Part shown: positions 51,926 through 63,090 of the stretch, piece by piece | Layout: each line of letters opens with the position of its first letter | Numbering within the stretch: position 1 is the stretch's first letter | Assembly: GCF_024323335.1 (NCBI RefSeq) | Contig: NC_066584.1 | Span: 423,813,319 to 423,877,318 of the forward strand | Source of the DNA: Lathyrus oleraceus | Lineage: Eukaryota; Streptophyta; Magnoliopsida; Fabales; Fabaceae | Length of the DNA stretch: 64,000 bases | Reading direction: 5' to 3' | The notes under the pieces: model-generated | Databases searched by the model: none | Told to the model about the DNA's origin: nothing | Seen by the model: the letters and a program-made list of their open reading frames with translations, nothing else | Program-made: the position numbers and the translations under genes

Positions 51926-52708
51926 CTAGATAAAGACCCGCGCGATGCGCGGTTGTAAATTACTTTATTATTTTTAATTAAATTTTAAATATGTAAGATT
52001 TATGTTTCAATAATTTATTGTGAATTATTATAATAAATTTTAAAAATAAATATAATTTTCTTAGTTGAAGTAACTATTAGGAAAATATAGTTAGAGTAAT
52101 AGTTGGGTTGTTAGACCATTTTCTTAAAAATGAGATTTTTGTTTTGTCTTTGAGAGGATTCGAACCCGTGACTTCTAATAGAGTAGAAATATTGTATTTG
52201 ACTTTTAGAATAGTAAAAATGAGTTTTACAAATGGAGTAGAATTGTAAGCATGAGAATGCATGCTTTTTATGATGTGACACAAATGATGTGGCACAAATT
52301 AATTTGTATGACATTAAAATTTTCAATAACTTTTTACAATGATCCATTTGGTTTTATCTTAAAAGTATTTGACTCTCTTATATTATTAGTCACAAATTAA
52401 ATTTATTTTTTATATAAAATAAAATTAATTTTTGTAACATTTTATTATGTGCTATTAATATTTGGGATACAATATTATATAAATTATTTTTTAATGCTCA
52501 AGTGAAATAAAATATCATATTTATTATTCATATGTATTTTTCAATTTTTAGTAATACTTCAAAATTTAAATATTTATTTTTTTCATATTGAATTTAATTG
52601 TGAACAACTTTAAATATAGTAGTGGTTGTTTCAAAAAAATATTTAATATTATTAATATTTAAGATATTTGAGATATTTAATTGTGAACAACTTTAAATAT
52701 AGTAGTGA
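51926..52708 (-). mobile_element. Non-autonomous Helitron, 783 bp
   Basis: Read on the minus strand the element ends CCGCGCATCGCGCGGGTCTT, a few bases, then CTAG, followed by host T. This is the Helitron 3' signature: a GC-rich hairpin about 10 bp before CTAG. The proposed 5' end is TCACTACTATATTTAAAG, preceded by host A, giving insertion between A and T. The interior is AT-rich with no Rep/helicase ORF. A second copy of the 5' sequence (AACAACTTTAAATATAGTAG) at about 52606 is a partial internal duplication, so the 5' end could also lie there. Confidence 0.6.
51938..51952 (-). other. Helitron 3' hairpin
   Basis: CCGCGC-GAT-GCGCGG, a 6-bp GC stem with a 3-base loop, 8 bp from the CTAG end. 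It is conspicuous in AT-rich surroundings. Confidence 0.75.
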
Positions 52709-53852
52709 TTTGCCCACATCTCTTGGATCTTTGATTGGACCCAATCCCACCTATTGTGATATGCATTTGAAGCACCCGCTTCGTGTTGGGTGGGACATGT
52801 GAGTGGAGGGACAACATCTTCCTCCATAGAGGTACATACATGATGGTTAGAATTTTCGGGTTCACTCTCATCCTCGAATCTAGTATCCGAAGAGGGTGCC
52901 CCCACTTGATAAATCCAATTACTCAGAATGTCAATTCTTACCTTCCTTGGTTTTGGCAAGTCAAGAACGAACTTGTTTTCGACAAACATCGTATAGGTGT
53001 TCCCATACACATAAATCATCCCTTGATGAACAAGGGCTTCCATGTTAATCTTACTCTTTCCTTCCACAACAACATCCTCGGACAAGTTAAAATCCAAACT
53101 AACGTATTCGACGATTTGGGTAATCATACCCCCTACAAAATATCTCTGATAGCCGCACAAGAAGTCTTGCCCAAATAATTAACCACAAAGGTGGAGACAT
53201 TAACAATTCAATTATTGGCCATGCAATGCATAAAAAATAACTCTCTTTGGGTAGAAAATCTAGTATTATCAACTATTTCGAACAAGGTGTGGGCAAGCAC
53301 CTTTTGCGTATATCAAAAGCATAGGTTTTGAATTACAGAGGTATAATAGGGATCACTAGAAATACCACACCAAAAGCTAGTGGCATCAAACTCCTTCGAG
53401 ACACCACCCGACCCATAGATGAGAAATTGAAGGATGCGCCCCAATTTTTCTACGTTAAGCTCATGGTTTTGATTAAACAACCAGAATTTGAGAGTACCGT
53501 AATAGTACCTCATTCCATCGATTTACTTCCTTTGCAACTTGAAATTTAAGGAGCTAAGGAACTCAAGAGTAATGCACTCAAAGGTAGACACTTCTTTTTG
53601 TATGAATTCTAGCAAACTAATCAAATGGAACATTCTATATATTTCCAATTTCGAACCAAGGGTAGTAAGGGTGGTCTCAGAAACATACCTCGATGGAGTG
53701 ACCCTTCGATTGACGAGCGTTGAGTACCTTTATGCTTGTGAGTCATCCTCCAACACGATACTGTGAGGATTTGACGAACGAGTGCTTCCCCTCTTGCGAG
53801 GTCTTGAGGACTCTACCACTTGCTTTCCTTTGTCGGCTCTTTTTAGTGTCAT
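52694..53852 (-). pseudogene. Ogre/Athila-type retrotransposon ORF1-like protein remnant
   Basis: From an ATG at 53852-53850 the minus frame reads MTLKRADKGKQVVESSRPRK and SNPHSIVLEDDSQA, then RYSTLVNRRVTP, FECITLEFLSSLNFKLQ, YYYGTLKFWLFNQNHELNVE, LAHTLFEIVD, RELFFMHCMANN and, after a shift near 53150, GGMITQIVEYV and INMEALVHQGMIYV. The layout (LEFLSSL ... F.LFNQ..LN ... RELFF..CM ... GG.IT.I) is that of plant retroelement ORF1/'putative plant transposon' proteins of the Ogre-Athila type, unknown in function. Premature stops (at least four) and one frameshift kill it. In Ogre elements ORF1 lies between the 5' LTR and gag, which fits the same-strand LTR at 63091. Confidence 0.6.
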
Positions 53853-53968
53853 TGATGAATGAAGCTTTTTGAGAAAATTTAAAACAAAGGATTCTTGAGA
53901 ATTAATGCCAGGAAGTATGCTTGGGATGGTGAATGGAGAAGTTTTCGTGAAGGTGGTGTGATGGTTAG
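53853..53968 (-). other. ORF1-proximal leader of the Ogre-like element
   Basis: Short untranslated leader between ORF1 and the Tekay insertion, ending in the target-site copy GTTAG (53964-53968). Its continuation is at 62890-63090. Confidence 0.5.
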
Positions 53969-54769
53969 TGTAACACCCCTTTTTCTACCCCAAATTATTT
54001 ATCATATAATCAGAGTAAATAAGCACGCATATAAACAAAAGGGTGTCACATCGACGTTTTCAAAACTAAAAGCTTTCAAAAACCAACAATACACCTGGTC
54101 ACTCAAAGTAACACATTTCACTCATCATGAATATTCAAGCAATATGCGTTCGCAGCAGAAAATAAAGAATACTCATGTATTTCATAATATTATCCATGTC
54201 CCATACCATGATCATCTCTCAATAATCACTTCAAATAAAATAAAACAATTAATGACATAAAGCATATCACAATAAGATATGAGTTCAATACTACTAATCT
54301 ACCCAGTGTTACATGACCAGAGCATTGACTCACTACCTAATTTCAAACTAAATACGGAGACTCTCCAGCTAATCTTGAGCGAGCTACCGTCCACCTACTC
54401 CAGCAATACTACTCTGTAGTATCTGCGCGATACCCATGAAAAGGTAACATTCAAACAGAAAGGGTGAGAATTCAAATCATTATGAAATAGCATAATGAGG
54501 CACAATGAATTAAAACAACAATTCAAGAATTCATCACACTTTGTATTATTATATCACTGATATTAACAAACAATCATCTCACATGCTTCAAACATGCATC
54601 ACACCCACATCGATACATGCATTCAATGATCACATAACTACGAACGACTCGATGCAAGACAATGTGACTCCATGCATGTGGTACCTCAATGTGAACTCAA
54701 AGTTTCACCGCTTTCCGATTCAATATCTAGAATCCAAGCCACGCTTCCGATCCGGACAAGACCAAAGCC

Positions 54770-54908
54770 CTACGTTTGTTTCCAATGAAAGATCACCGCT
54801 TAATACTACGCCTAATCCCAATTAAGGATTAACGTCTGCTACGTTTGTTTCCAATGAAGGATCACCGCTTAATACTACGCATGATTCCAATTAAGAATCA
54901 ACGTCTGC
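54770..54908. repeat. Two 69-bp tandem units in the LTR
   Basis: Units starting CTACGTTTGTTTCCAATGAA at 54770 and 54839 share ATCACCGCTTAATACTACGC and AACGTCTG. The homologous pair in the other LTR is at 61498-61636. Confidence 0.85.
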
Positions 54909-55250
54909 TCATGTGAACCCACAGTTTCACCACTTCCACAATGAAGTCAACCATGCTATGAATGAATGCACACAAACCAACACATATGCAATTAAGACCA
55001 TCTATACCGTCTTAACATTCCACATATCACCATGACTCACAATTGGTACATATACACATTCATCACAACACATCATCTACGATTACATATACACATCCAT
55101 AACCATTCAATCATTCACAATTCAATAATGGTATACATACACATTCATACAATATATTATCCACCAATATAGGCCAATCATCAAATATGTACACATAGAT
55201 TTCATTCCAGAACGCACACAACATTTAAATATCAATTTTTCACTTTTCAA

Positions 55251-55447
55251 ACAGTGTTAACCGGTTAACGCATATGGTTAATCGGTTAACGTAAAACAGA
55301 ATGCGCTTCTTGGCAATTTTTAACAATGTTAACCGGTTAACGCCCTGGATTAACCGGTTAACGCAAGACAGAATGTAATTTTTCAATATCGTAACAGTGT
55401 TAACCGGTTAACACCCTGAGTTAACCGGTTAACGCAAGACAGAATGC
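55251..55447. repeat. Array of GTTAACCGGTTAAC palindromes in the LTR
   Basis: Three units of about 70 bp. Each has two copies of TTAACCGGTTAAC (one altered to TTAATCGGTTAAC) about 20 bp apart, followed by a phrase like GCAAGACAGAATG. The palindrome combines a MYB-type core (AACCGGTT) with GGTTAA GT-box words. Confidence 0.85.
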
Positions 55448-56162
55448 TGTTCCTGCGCTAACAACGAACAGAATGCAGATTTCCCCGCATTTTTCACCGT
55501 TGGAGGACTTCCGGACCTCCGATTTCGATTCCGTAAAAAGCTACACGTTAAGAAAATTATGACTCATCCAAATATATATTCATTCATAGTTTTAGCATAA
55601 TTTAATTATCACAATTCAAGAGTATTTATCAAGACCTAATAATTCCAAAACCATGCCAATTAAGGATTTCAACCTACATCATGTTCCTACCCATTGACGC
55701 AATCATACTAACCCATAATAATAAGGATTCCTCCCTTACCTTATCAATTTGATGGAAACCCTGACTCATCTTTACTTTTTCTCTCCTCTTTCTCTATTGC
55801 CTTCAGTGCTCAAGTGAATTCTAATTCTCACTCCCTTCACCTCTTACTATTTATAATAGTATTCTAGTTGGGCTTAAATCATCTAATTTAATCACTAGGC
55901 CCAATAATACCTAATATTTAAATACCTCTATTTAAATTCAAATAATTAACCACTCACTATGCACACCAAGTTAATTAATTAATTCAGTTATTTAATTATA
56001 TCTCATACCAACTAATTAATTAATTAACATACTAATTCAATTAATATAATAAATTATTATACTACCTCACAACCCCTTAATTACTTAACACTCCAAATAA
56101 TTAAATTAAAATCTAATAATAATAGTATAATAATTAAATACTAAAAAAAATGGGTTGTTACA

Positions 56163-56181
56163 ACTCTCCCCCACTTAAAAG
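56163..56181 (-). other. Polypurine tract of the Tekay-type element
   Basis: Minus strand AAGTGGGGGAGAGT directly before the 3' LTR; the primer for plus-strand DNA synthesis. Confidence 0.85.
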
Positions 56182-56204
56182 ATTTTCGTCCTCGAAAATT
56201 TACC

Positions 56205-57866
56205 TCAAACGAACAACTCCAGATATGATTCCCTCATCTTATCCTCGAGTTCCCACGTAATATTTCCATTGGCGACTCCGCCCCATATCACTTTTACCAA
56301 AGCAATCTCCTTATCACGAAGCTTCTTCACTTCTCGATCTTCAATCCGCATAGGTGATGTATCAACCGTCAAATTATCCCGTACTTGCACATCATCTAAT
56401 TGAACAACATGCGATGGATCCGCAATGTACTTCCTCAGTTGAGACACATGGAATACATCATGAAGATTAGAAAGTGATGGTGGTAATGCAATCTGATATG
56501 CCACTTCACCTATCCTCTCGGAAATCTGATAAGGACCAATGAAACGCGGCGTCAACTTACGCGACTTCAAAGCTCTACCAACACCCGTTATTGGCGTAAC
56601 TCGAAGAAACACATACTCGTCTTTCTCAAACTCAAGAGCTTTCCTCCTCTTATCATGATAAATCTTTTGATGACTCTGAGAAGCCTTCATCTTCCCTTGA
56701 ATCATCTTAATCTTATCTGTAGTCTCTTGAATCAACTCGGGTCCAACCACAACACTCTCTCCCGATTCGTACCAACATAAAGGAGTTCTACACCTTCTGC
56801 CATAAAGAGCCTCAAAAGGTGCCATTCCAATACTCGAATGGAAACTGTTATTATATGTAAACTCGATTAAAGGCAAGAAACTATCCCAATTTCCTCCTTG
56901 TTCCAAAACACAAGACCTCAAAAGATCTTCAAGTGACTGAATAGTCCTCTCCGTTTGACCATCAGTTTGCGGATGATATGCTGAACTCAAACGCAACTTC
57001 GTGCCCAAAGCACTTTGCAAACCTTCCCAAAATCTCGAAGTGAACCTCGGATCTCTATCCGAAACAATACTCGATGGTATACCATGCAAACACACAATCC
57101 TCTCGATGTACAACTTAGCAAGTCTCTCCATCGAATAATCCATCCTCATCGGAATAAAATGAGCACACTTTGTCAGCCTGTCCACAACGACCCAAATCGC
57201 CTCATAATTACTCGGTGTTCTTGGTAAGCCCGAAACAAAATCCATAGAGATACTATCCCACTTCCACTCGGGAATAGATAACGATTGCATCAAACCATAC
57301 GGCTTTTGATGTTCAATCTTTGACTTTTGACAAGTCAAACATGAATACACAAATTCCGCTACATCCTTCTTCATACCTTGCCACCAAAACATCTTCCTCA
57401 AGTCTTGATACATCTTAGTAGCACCAGGATGAATACTCAGGCCACTTCTATGCCCTTCCTCAAGAATCCTCTTTCTCAAATCCATAACATTCGGAACATG
57501 CACTCGATCACGACACCTCATGATACCATTCTCATCAATCCGAAAGTCACCACCTTTGCCTTGGTTAATCAATGTCGTAACATCGACTAACTTCAAATCT
57601 GACTTCTGACCTTCTCTAATCTCGTCAAGAATGCCACACGTAAGCTTCAACATCCCAAGCTTAACACACGAAGACGTCGCTTCACAAACCAAACTCAAGT
57701 CTCTAAATTGCTCCAACAATTCAAACTCTCGCATCATCAACATAGACATATGCAATGACTTCCTACTCAATGCATCGGCTACAACATTCGCCTTCCCAGG
57801 ATGATAATTTAAACCAAAATCGTAATCCTTCAAGAATTCCAACCATCTCCTTTGCCTCATATTCAA
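56205..57866 (-). pseudogene. Tekay pol, part 3: RNase H end, integrase, chromodomain
   Basis: 553 codons open after the nonsense codon at 57869-57867. Residues 1-40 complete RNase H (LNYHPGKANVVADALSR). Integrase: zinc-binding H139, H146, C176, C179 in HRSGLSIHPG and SCLTCQ; catalytic D209 (MDFVSGLP), D270 (IVSDRDPRF) and E306 (TDGQTERTIQ), i.e. D-x60-D-x35-E intact. The C-terminal part has FIGPYQISERIGEVAYQIAL and DVFHVSQLRKY, then a chromodomain-like tail with EDREVKKLRDKEIALVKVIW and ITWELEDKMRESY, as in Tekay/Del elements that target heterochromatin. The integrase region alone looks undamaged. It can only be made from a polyprotein that upstream lesions prevent. Confidence 0.9.
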
Positions 57867-59140
57867 TTATTTCTGATCGAATAAGTACTTCAAACTCTTG
57901 TGATCACTAAACACATCAAACCTCGATCCAAAGAAGTAATGTCTCCAAAGCTTAAACACAAACACAACGGCGGCCAACTCTAAATCATGCGTCGGATAAT
58001 TCTTCTCATGAACTTTAAGTCGCCTTGAAGCATAAGCTACCACTTTCCCTTTTTGCATCAGAACACCTCCCAAACCCAACAAAGAAGCATCACAATACAC
58101 AACAAAGGTTTCTAACGGATCCGGTAAAATCAAAATAGGAGCCGTAGTCAATCTCCTCTTAAGCTCTTGAAAATTCGCTTCACACTGCGAAGTCCAAATG
58201 AAAGCTTGACCCTTCCTAGTCAACTGCGTCAACGGTAACGACAACTTAGAAAATCCCTCAATGAACTTCCTATAATAACCAGCCAAACCAAGGAAACTTC
58301 GATTCTCAGCAACAGACTTAGGAGCTTCCCACTGAGATACAACTTCGATCTTCGTAGGATCCACAGAAATTCCACCGCTCGAAATCACATGTCCAAGAAA
58401 ACTTACTTCACTCAACCAAAATTCACATTTAGAGAGTTTAGCAAACAACTTCCTTTCTTTCAACACCGATAACACAACCTTCAAATGCTCTGCATGATCC
58501 TCTTCGCCCTTGGAATAAATCAATATATCATCGATGAACACAACTACAAACTTATCCAGATAATCATGAAAGATTCTATTCATATACTCCATAAATACAC
58601 CAGGTGCATTCGTCACCCCAAAAGGCATCACGGAGTACTCGTAGTGACCGTACCTTGTCCTAAAAGCAGTCTTTTGAATATCCTCGGCCTTTACACGAAT
58701 CTGATGATACCCATACCTCAAATCAATTTTGCTAAACACACGCGCTCCAACCAGCTGATCCATCAGATCGTCAATCCTCGGAAGTGGATACTTATTCTTA
58801 ATCGTCACTTTATTCAGTTGTCTATAATCAACACATAATCTCACAGAACCTTCTTTCTTCTTGACCAATAGCACAGGTGCACCCCACGGCGACACACTAG
58901 GACGAATAAACTTCTTCTCGAGTAAGTCTTCAAGTTGACTCTTCAACTCCTTCAACTCCGAAGCAGACATTCGATAGGGAGCCATCGATACAGGACTAGT
59001 TCCAGGAACTAAATCAATCGAAAACTCGACCTCTCGTTCCGGCGGTAAATCACTTATATCTTCCGGAAATACCTCCGCAAATTCACAAACTATTGGCAGT
59101 TCTTCGATCGTCCTCTTCTCCTGAATATCCCAAAGTTGCC
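57867..59140 (-). pseudogene. Tekay pol, part 2: reverse transcriptase and RNase H
   Basis: The frame starts at the frameshift point near 59131 ([20 protein letters not shown]; upstream codons in this frame are spurious) and runs to a TAA at 57869-57867 that replaces a sense codon in YLFDQK-x-LNMRQRRW. RT motifs: [30 protein letters not shown] (first Asp), [16 protein letters not shown] and [13 protein letters not shown] (catalytic Asp pair). RNase [34 protein letters not shown] and [10 protein letters not shown], with the catalytic D, E, D present. The two-part separation from protease is a frameshift mutation, not programmed, because relatives encode a single gag-pol frame. Confidence 0.9.
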
Positions 59141-60225
59141 AACAACATAAACAACTCGGCACCATCTTGCACCGATTCATCAACTTGCTTAGCAGACACA
59201 CGCCAATCTTCCTTAGCACCAACCTCAGGAAAAATAATCGTCTTCTCGAAACAGTTGATATACACCCGATTAACTTCTAACCAATTCATACCCAAAATCA
59301 CGTCGAGTTGCTCTAACGGAAGACAAACTAAATCAATTCCAAAATCCCTACCAAATATACTCAACGGACAATTCAAACACACATAGGAAGTAGAAACAGA
59401 ACCCATAACAGGTGTATCAATAATCATACTTCTACGCATATCAGATAATATGAGATTCAGCCTCTTAGCACAATCCAAAGAAATGAAAGAATGTGTTGCA
59501 CCGGTATCAATAATGGCAATCAAAGGTGTACCATTAATAAAGCACGTACCTTGGATTAGTCTATCATCGGTAGTGGTCTCCGCACCAGACAATGCAAACA
59601 CCTTTCCCTTCACTTGCTCCTTCTTCAGCTTATCACATTGCGAACTAATATGACCTTTCTCACCACAGTTGAAACAAGTTATGTTCGAACCAACTCTACA
59701 CTGGTTTGCTCTGTGACCAATCCTGCCACAGTTGAAACACTTCCCAGAATCTCTACTATATTCCGTAGCACGATGGCCTTCCACACCATATTTGAAGCAC
59801 TTAAGTGGAATAAAAGATACTCCCCCACTTGGCTTCTTGCCAACACTAGATTGTCTCCTCTTGTCATCATACGGTTTCCCCCGATCTTGGTTTTTCCCCT
59901 TCAGACTCTTGTAGACAGAAGCACTCTCCCTACTATCCTCATCATAAATCCGGCTCTTGTTAACCAATTCTGTAAAACGAGTAATCTGTTGGTAACCAAT
60001 GGCCTTCTTGATATCATGTCTCAAGCCATTCACAAACTTCAAACATTTAGATCTCTCAGCATTAGCAGTATTGTAATGAGGACAATACTTGATAAGCTCC
60101 TGAAATCTAGCAACATAATCAACAACGGTACCATTTCCTTGCTTCAATTCAAGGAACTCCACCTCTTTCTTCCCACGACAATCTTCTGGGAAATAGTTCT
60201 CCAAGAAGGTATCACGGAAAAGAGT
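59141..60225 (-). pseudogene. Tekay gag C-terminal part and aspartic protease
   Basis: Continues gag after the TAG at 60228-60226. It holds the end of the capsid domain (FLELKQGNGTVVDYVARFQE), then three zinc knuckles. The first, CFKYGVEGHRATEY, has lost two cysteines to tyrosine; the second, CFNCGRIGHRANQC, and third, CFNCGEKGHISSQC, are intact. The protease follows with LIAIIDTGATHSFIS (active-site D-T-G) and LDVILGMNWL. The frame is lost near 59131, just before the RT connection. Gag binds RNA and forms the particle; the protease matures the polyprotein. Confidence 0.9.
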
Positions 60226-60588
60226 CTAAGTAACCTCAATGTTGTCTTCTTCGAACCTCTGAAGAGTGTTATTCCACCAATCTTCAGCTTCCTTCTCAAG
60301 CATATGGGTACCAAACTGCACTTTCTGAGCATCAGTACAGTTCATGACTCTGAAGATCTTCTCAATTGCTTTCAGCCAAGCTTGAGCTTTCTCAGGTGCA
60401 TGCTCACCCTCAAAGATAGGAGGATTGTTCCGCTGGAATCTCCCCAAAGCACGGAACTCATCATCATCTCCCTTTTGGTTACTGGCATTCGCATTCGCTT
60501 GATGGATCTGACCCATGGATTCCGCCAGCATCCTCAGCGCCTCAGCAATGGCATCGTCATTCCTGCCTGCAACCATTGTCCTAAACAA
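60226..60588 (-). pseudogene. Tekay gag N-terminal part, ended by a nonsense codon
   Basis: 120 codons from Met (MFRTMVAGRNDDAIAEALRM) through QRNNPPIFEGEHAPEKAQAW, LKAIEKIFRVMNC and EKEAEDWWNN, the start of the retrotransposon gag domain. A TAG at 60228-60226 stands where relatives have Trp before TLFRDTFLE. The sense frame resumes at once, so it is a single G-to-A change in an otherwise open gag. Confidence 0.9.
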
Positions 60589-60680
60589 CCCGATACATCA
60601 AACAAACAGTATCGATTGTGTCAGGTACACAAATCAAATACCACGGAAAACCTACTACTATTGACCAACTGGTCGACCAT

Positions 60681-60692
60681 GCTCTGATACCA
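60681..60692 (-). other. Primer-binding site of the Tekay-type element
   Basis: The minus strand reads TGGTATCAGAGC, the initiator tRNA-Met complement, 4 bp inside the 5' LTR. Exact match to the consensus. Confidence 0.93.
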
Positions 60693-61497
60693 CTATTGTA
60701 ACACCCCTTTTTCTACCCCAAATTATTTATCATATAATCAGAGTAAATAAGCACGCATATAAACAAAAGGGCGTCACATCGACGTTTTCAAAACTAAAAG
60801 CTTTCAAAAACCAACAATACACCTGGTCACTCAAAGTAACACATTTCACTCATCATGAATATTCAAGCAATATGCGTTCGCAGCGGAAAATAAAGAATAC
60901 TCATGTATTTCATAATATGATCCATGTCTCATACCATGATCATCTCTCAATAATCACTTCAAATAAAATAAAACAATTAATGACATAAAGCATATCACAA
61001 TAAGATATGAGTTCAATACTACTAATCTACCCAGTGTTACATGACCAGAGCATTGACTCACTACCTAATTTCAAACTAAATACGGAGACTCTCCAGCTAA
61101 TCTTGAGCGAGCTACCGTCCACCTACTCCAGCAATACTACTCTGTAGTATCTGCGCGATACCCATGAAAAGGTAACATTCAAACAGAAAGGGTGCGAATT
61201 CAAATCATTATGAAATAGGATAATGAGGCACAATGAATTAAAACAACAATTCAAGAATTCATCACACTTTGTATTATTATATCACTGATATTAACAAACA
61301 ATCATCTCACATGCTTCAAACATGCATCACACCCACATCGATACGTGCATTCAATGATCACATAACTACGAACGACTCGATGCAAGACAATGTGACTCCA
61401 TGCATGCGGTACCTCAATGTGAACTCAAAGTTTCACCGCTTTCCGATTCAATATCTAGAATCCAAGCCACGCTTCCGATCCGGACAAGACCAAAGCC

Positions 61498-61636
61498 CTA
61501 CGCCTGTTTCCAATGAAAGATCACCGCTTAATACTACGCCTAATTCCAATTAAGGATTAACGTCTGCTACGTTTATTTCCAATGAAGGATCACCGCTTAA
61601 TACTACGCATGATTCCAATTAAGAATCAACGTCTGC
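61498..61636. repeat. Two 69-bp tandem units in the 5' LTR
   Basis: Counterpart of 54770-54908. The first unit starts CTACGCCTGTTTCC here. Confidence 0.85.
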
Positions 61637-61978
61637 TCATGTGAACCCACAGTTTCACCACTTCCACAATGAAGTCAACCATGCTATGAATGAATGCACA
61701 CAAACCAGCACATATGCAATTAAGACCATCTATACCGTCTTAACATTCCACATATCACCATGACTCACAATTGGTACATATACACATTCATCACAACACA
61801 TCATCTACGATTACATATACACATCCATAACCATTCAATCATTCACAATTCAATAATGGTATACATACACATTCATACAATATATTATCCACCAATATAG
61901 GCCAATCATCAAATATGTACACATAGATTTCATTCCAGAACGCACACAACATTTAAATATCAATTTTTCACTTTTCAA

Positions 61979-62175
61979 ACAGTGTTAACCGGTTAACGCA
62001 TATGGTTAATCGGTTAACGTAAAACAGAATGCGCTTCTTGGCAATTTTTAACAGTGTTAACCGGTTAACGCCCTGGGTTAACCGGTTAACGCAAGACAGA
62101 ATGTAATTTTTCAATATCGTAACAGTGTTAACCGGTTAACACCCTGGGTTAACCGGTTAACGCAAGACAGAATGA
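61979..62175. repeat. Array of GTTAACCGGTTAAC palindromes in the 5' LTR
   Basis: Counterpart of 55251-55447, with three units. Only three substitutions separate the two arrays (positions 62053, 62080 and 62149 here), and none falls inside a TTAACCGGTTAAC core. Confidence 0.85.
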
Positions 62176-62889
62176 TGTTCCTGCGCTAACAACGAACAGA
62201 ATGCAGATTTCCCCGCATTTTTCACCGTTGGAGGACTTCCGGACCTCCGATTTCGATTCCGTAAAAAGCTACACGTTCAGAAAATTATGACTCATCCAAA
62301 TATATATTCATTCATAGTTTTAGCATAATTTAATTATCACAATTCAAGAGTATTTATCAAGACCTAATAATTCCAAAACCATGCCAATTAAGGATTTCAA
62401 CCTACATCATGTTCCTACCCATTGACCCAATCATACTAACCCATAATAATAAGGATTCCCCCCTTACCTTGTCAATTTGATGGAAACCCTGACTCCTCTT
62501 TACTTTTCCTCTCCTCTTTCTCCATTGCCTTCAGTGCTCAAGTGAATTCTAATTTTCACTCCCTTCACCTCTTAATATTTATAATAGTATTCTAGTTGGG
62601 CTTAAATCATCTAATTTAATCACTAGGCCCAATAATACCTAATATTTAAATACCTCTATTTAAATTCAAATAATTAACCACTCACTATGCACACCAAGTT
62701 AATTAATTAATTCAGTTATTTAATTATATCTAATACCAACTAATTAATTAATTAACATACTAATTCAATTAATATAATAAATTATTATACTACCTCACAA
62801 CCCCTTAATTACTTAACACTCCAAATAATTAAATTAAAATATAATAATAATAGTATAATAATTAAATACTAAAAAAATGGGTTGTTACA

Positions 62890-63090
62890 GTTAGGGTTAA
62901 TATAAGGCTAAAGTTTGAAGCTTTGTGATGGAGGTTAATGGGTTTTTTGGGAAGGTTTGGAGAAATGTTGAGAAAATAATGAAGATGAAGAGAGATTTGA
63001 AAAGAGAAAGAGTAAGGTAATCATGGGTTAAAAACCTGATTTTGGGTATTTAAAGAGAATTAATGGGTGATGATTGGTGCAATTAGAGGT
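62890..63090 (-). other. LTR-proximal leader of the Ogre-like element
   Basis: On the minus strand this is a CT-rich leader (for example CAAATCTCTCTTCATCTTCA) between the LTR at 63091 and ORF1 at 53852, broken by the Tekay element. It begins on the Tekay side with the second GTTAG. Confidence 0.5.

Larger units (their letters stand above)
53969..56162 (-). repeat. 3' LTR of the Tekay-type element
   Basis: Plus-strand ends TGTAACACCCCTTTTTC and GGGTTGTTACA. Nearly identical to 60697-62889. Confidence 0.95.
53969..62889 (-). mobile_element. Tekay/Del-type Ty3/gypsy chromovirus, nearly complete
   Basis: 8,921 bp flanked by GTTAG at 53964-53968 and 62890-62894. LTRs of 2,194 and 2,193 bp, ending TGTAACACC...GGGTTGTTACA, differ at about 28 substitutions and one 1-bp indel by my count. 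Inside, on the minus strand, are an initiator tRNA-Met primer site, gag with zinc knuckles, protease, RT-RNase H, integrase with a chromodomain-like C-terminus, and a polypurine tract. The gene order and chromodomain place it in the Tekay/Del chromoviruses. Three disabling lesions: nonsense in gag, frameshift between protease and RT, nonsense in RNase H. Confidence 0.93.
60697..62889 (-). repeat. 5' LTR of the Tekay-type element
   Basis: Same ends as the 3' LTR. It contains the same palindrome array at 61979-62175 and the 69-bp repeat pair at 61498-61636. Confidence 0.95.

Noticed and set aside
52150..52170. GGATTCGAACCCGTGAC, similar to a tRNA T-arm or SINE B box in reverse
   Set aside because: No A box, no cloverleaf and no poly(A) or short target duplication; it lies inside the Helitron. 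Kept only as a motif.
59614..60687. 357-codon plus-strand ORF opposite the Tekay gag
   Set aside because: It is the antisense reading of a clearly identified gag with zinc knuckles, has no recognisable motif, and is open by chance of codon composition.
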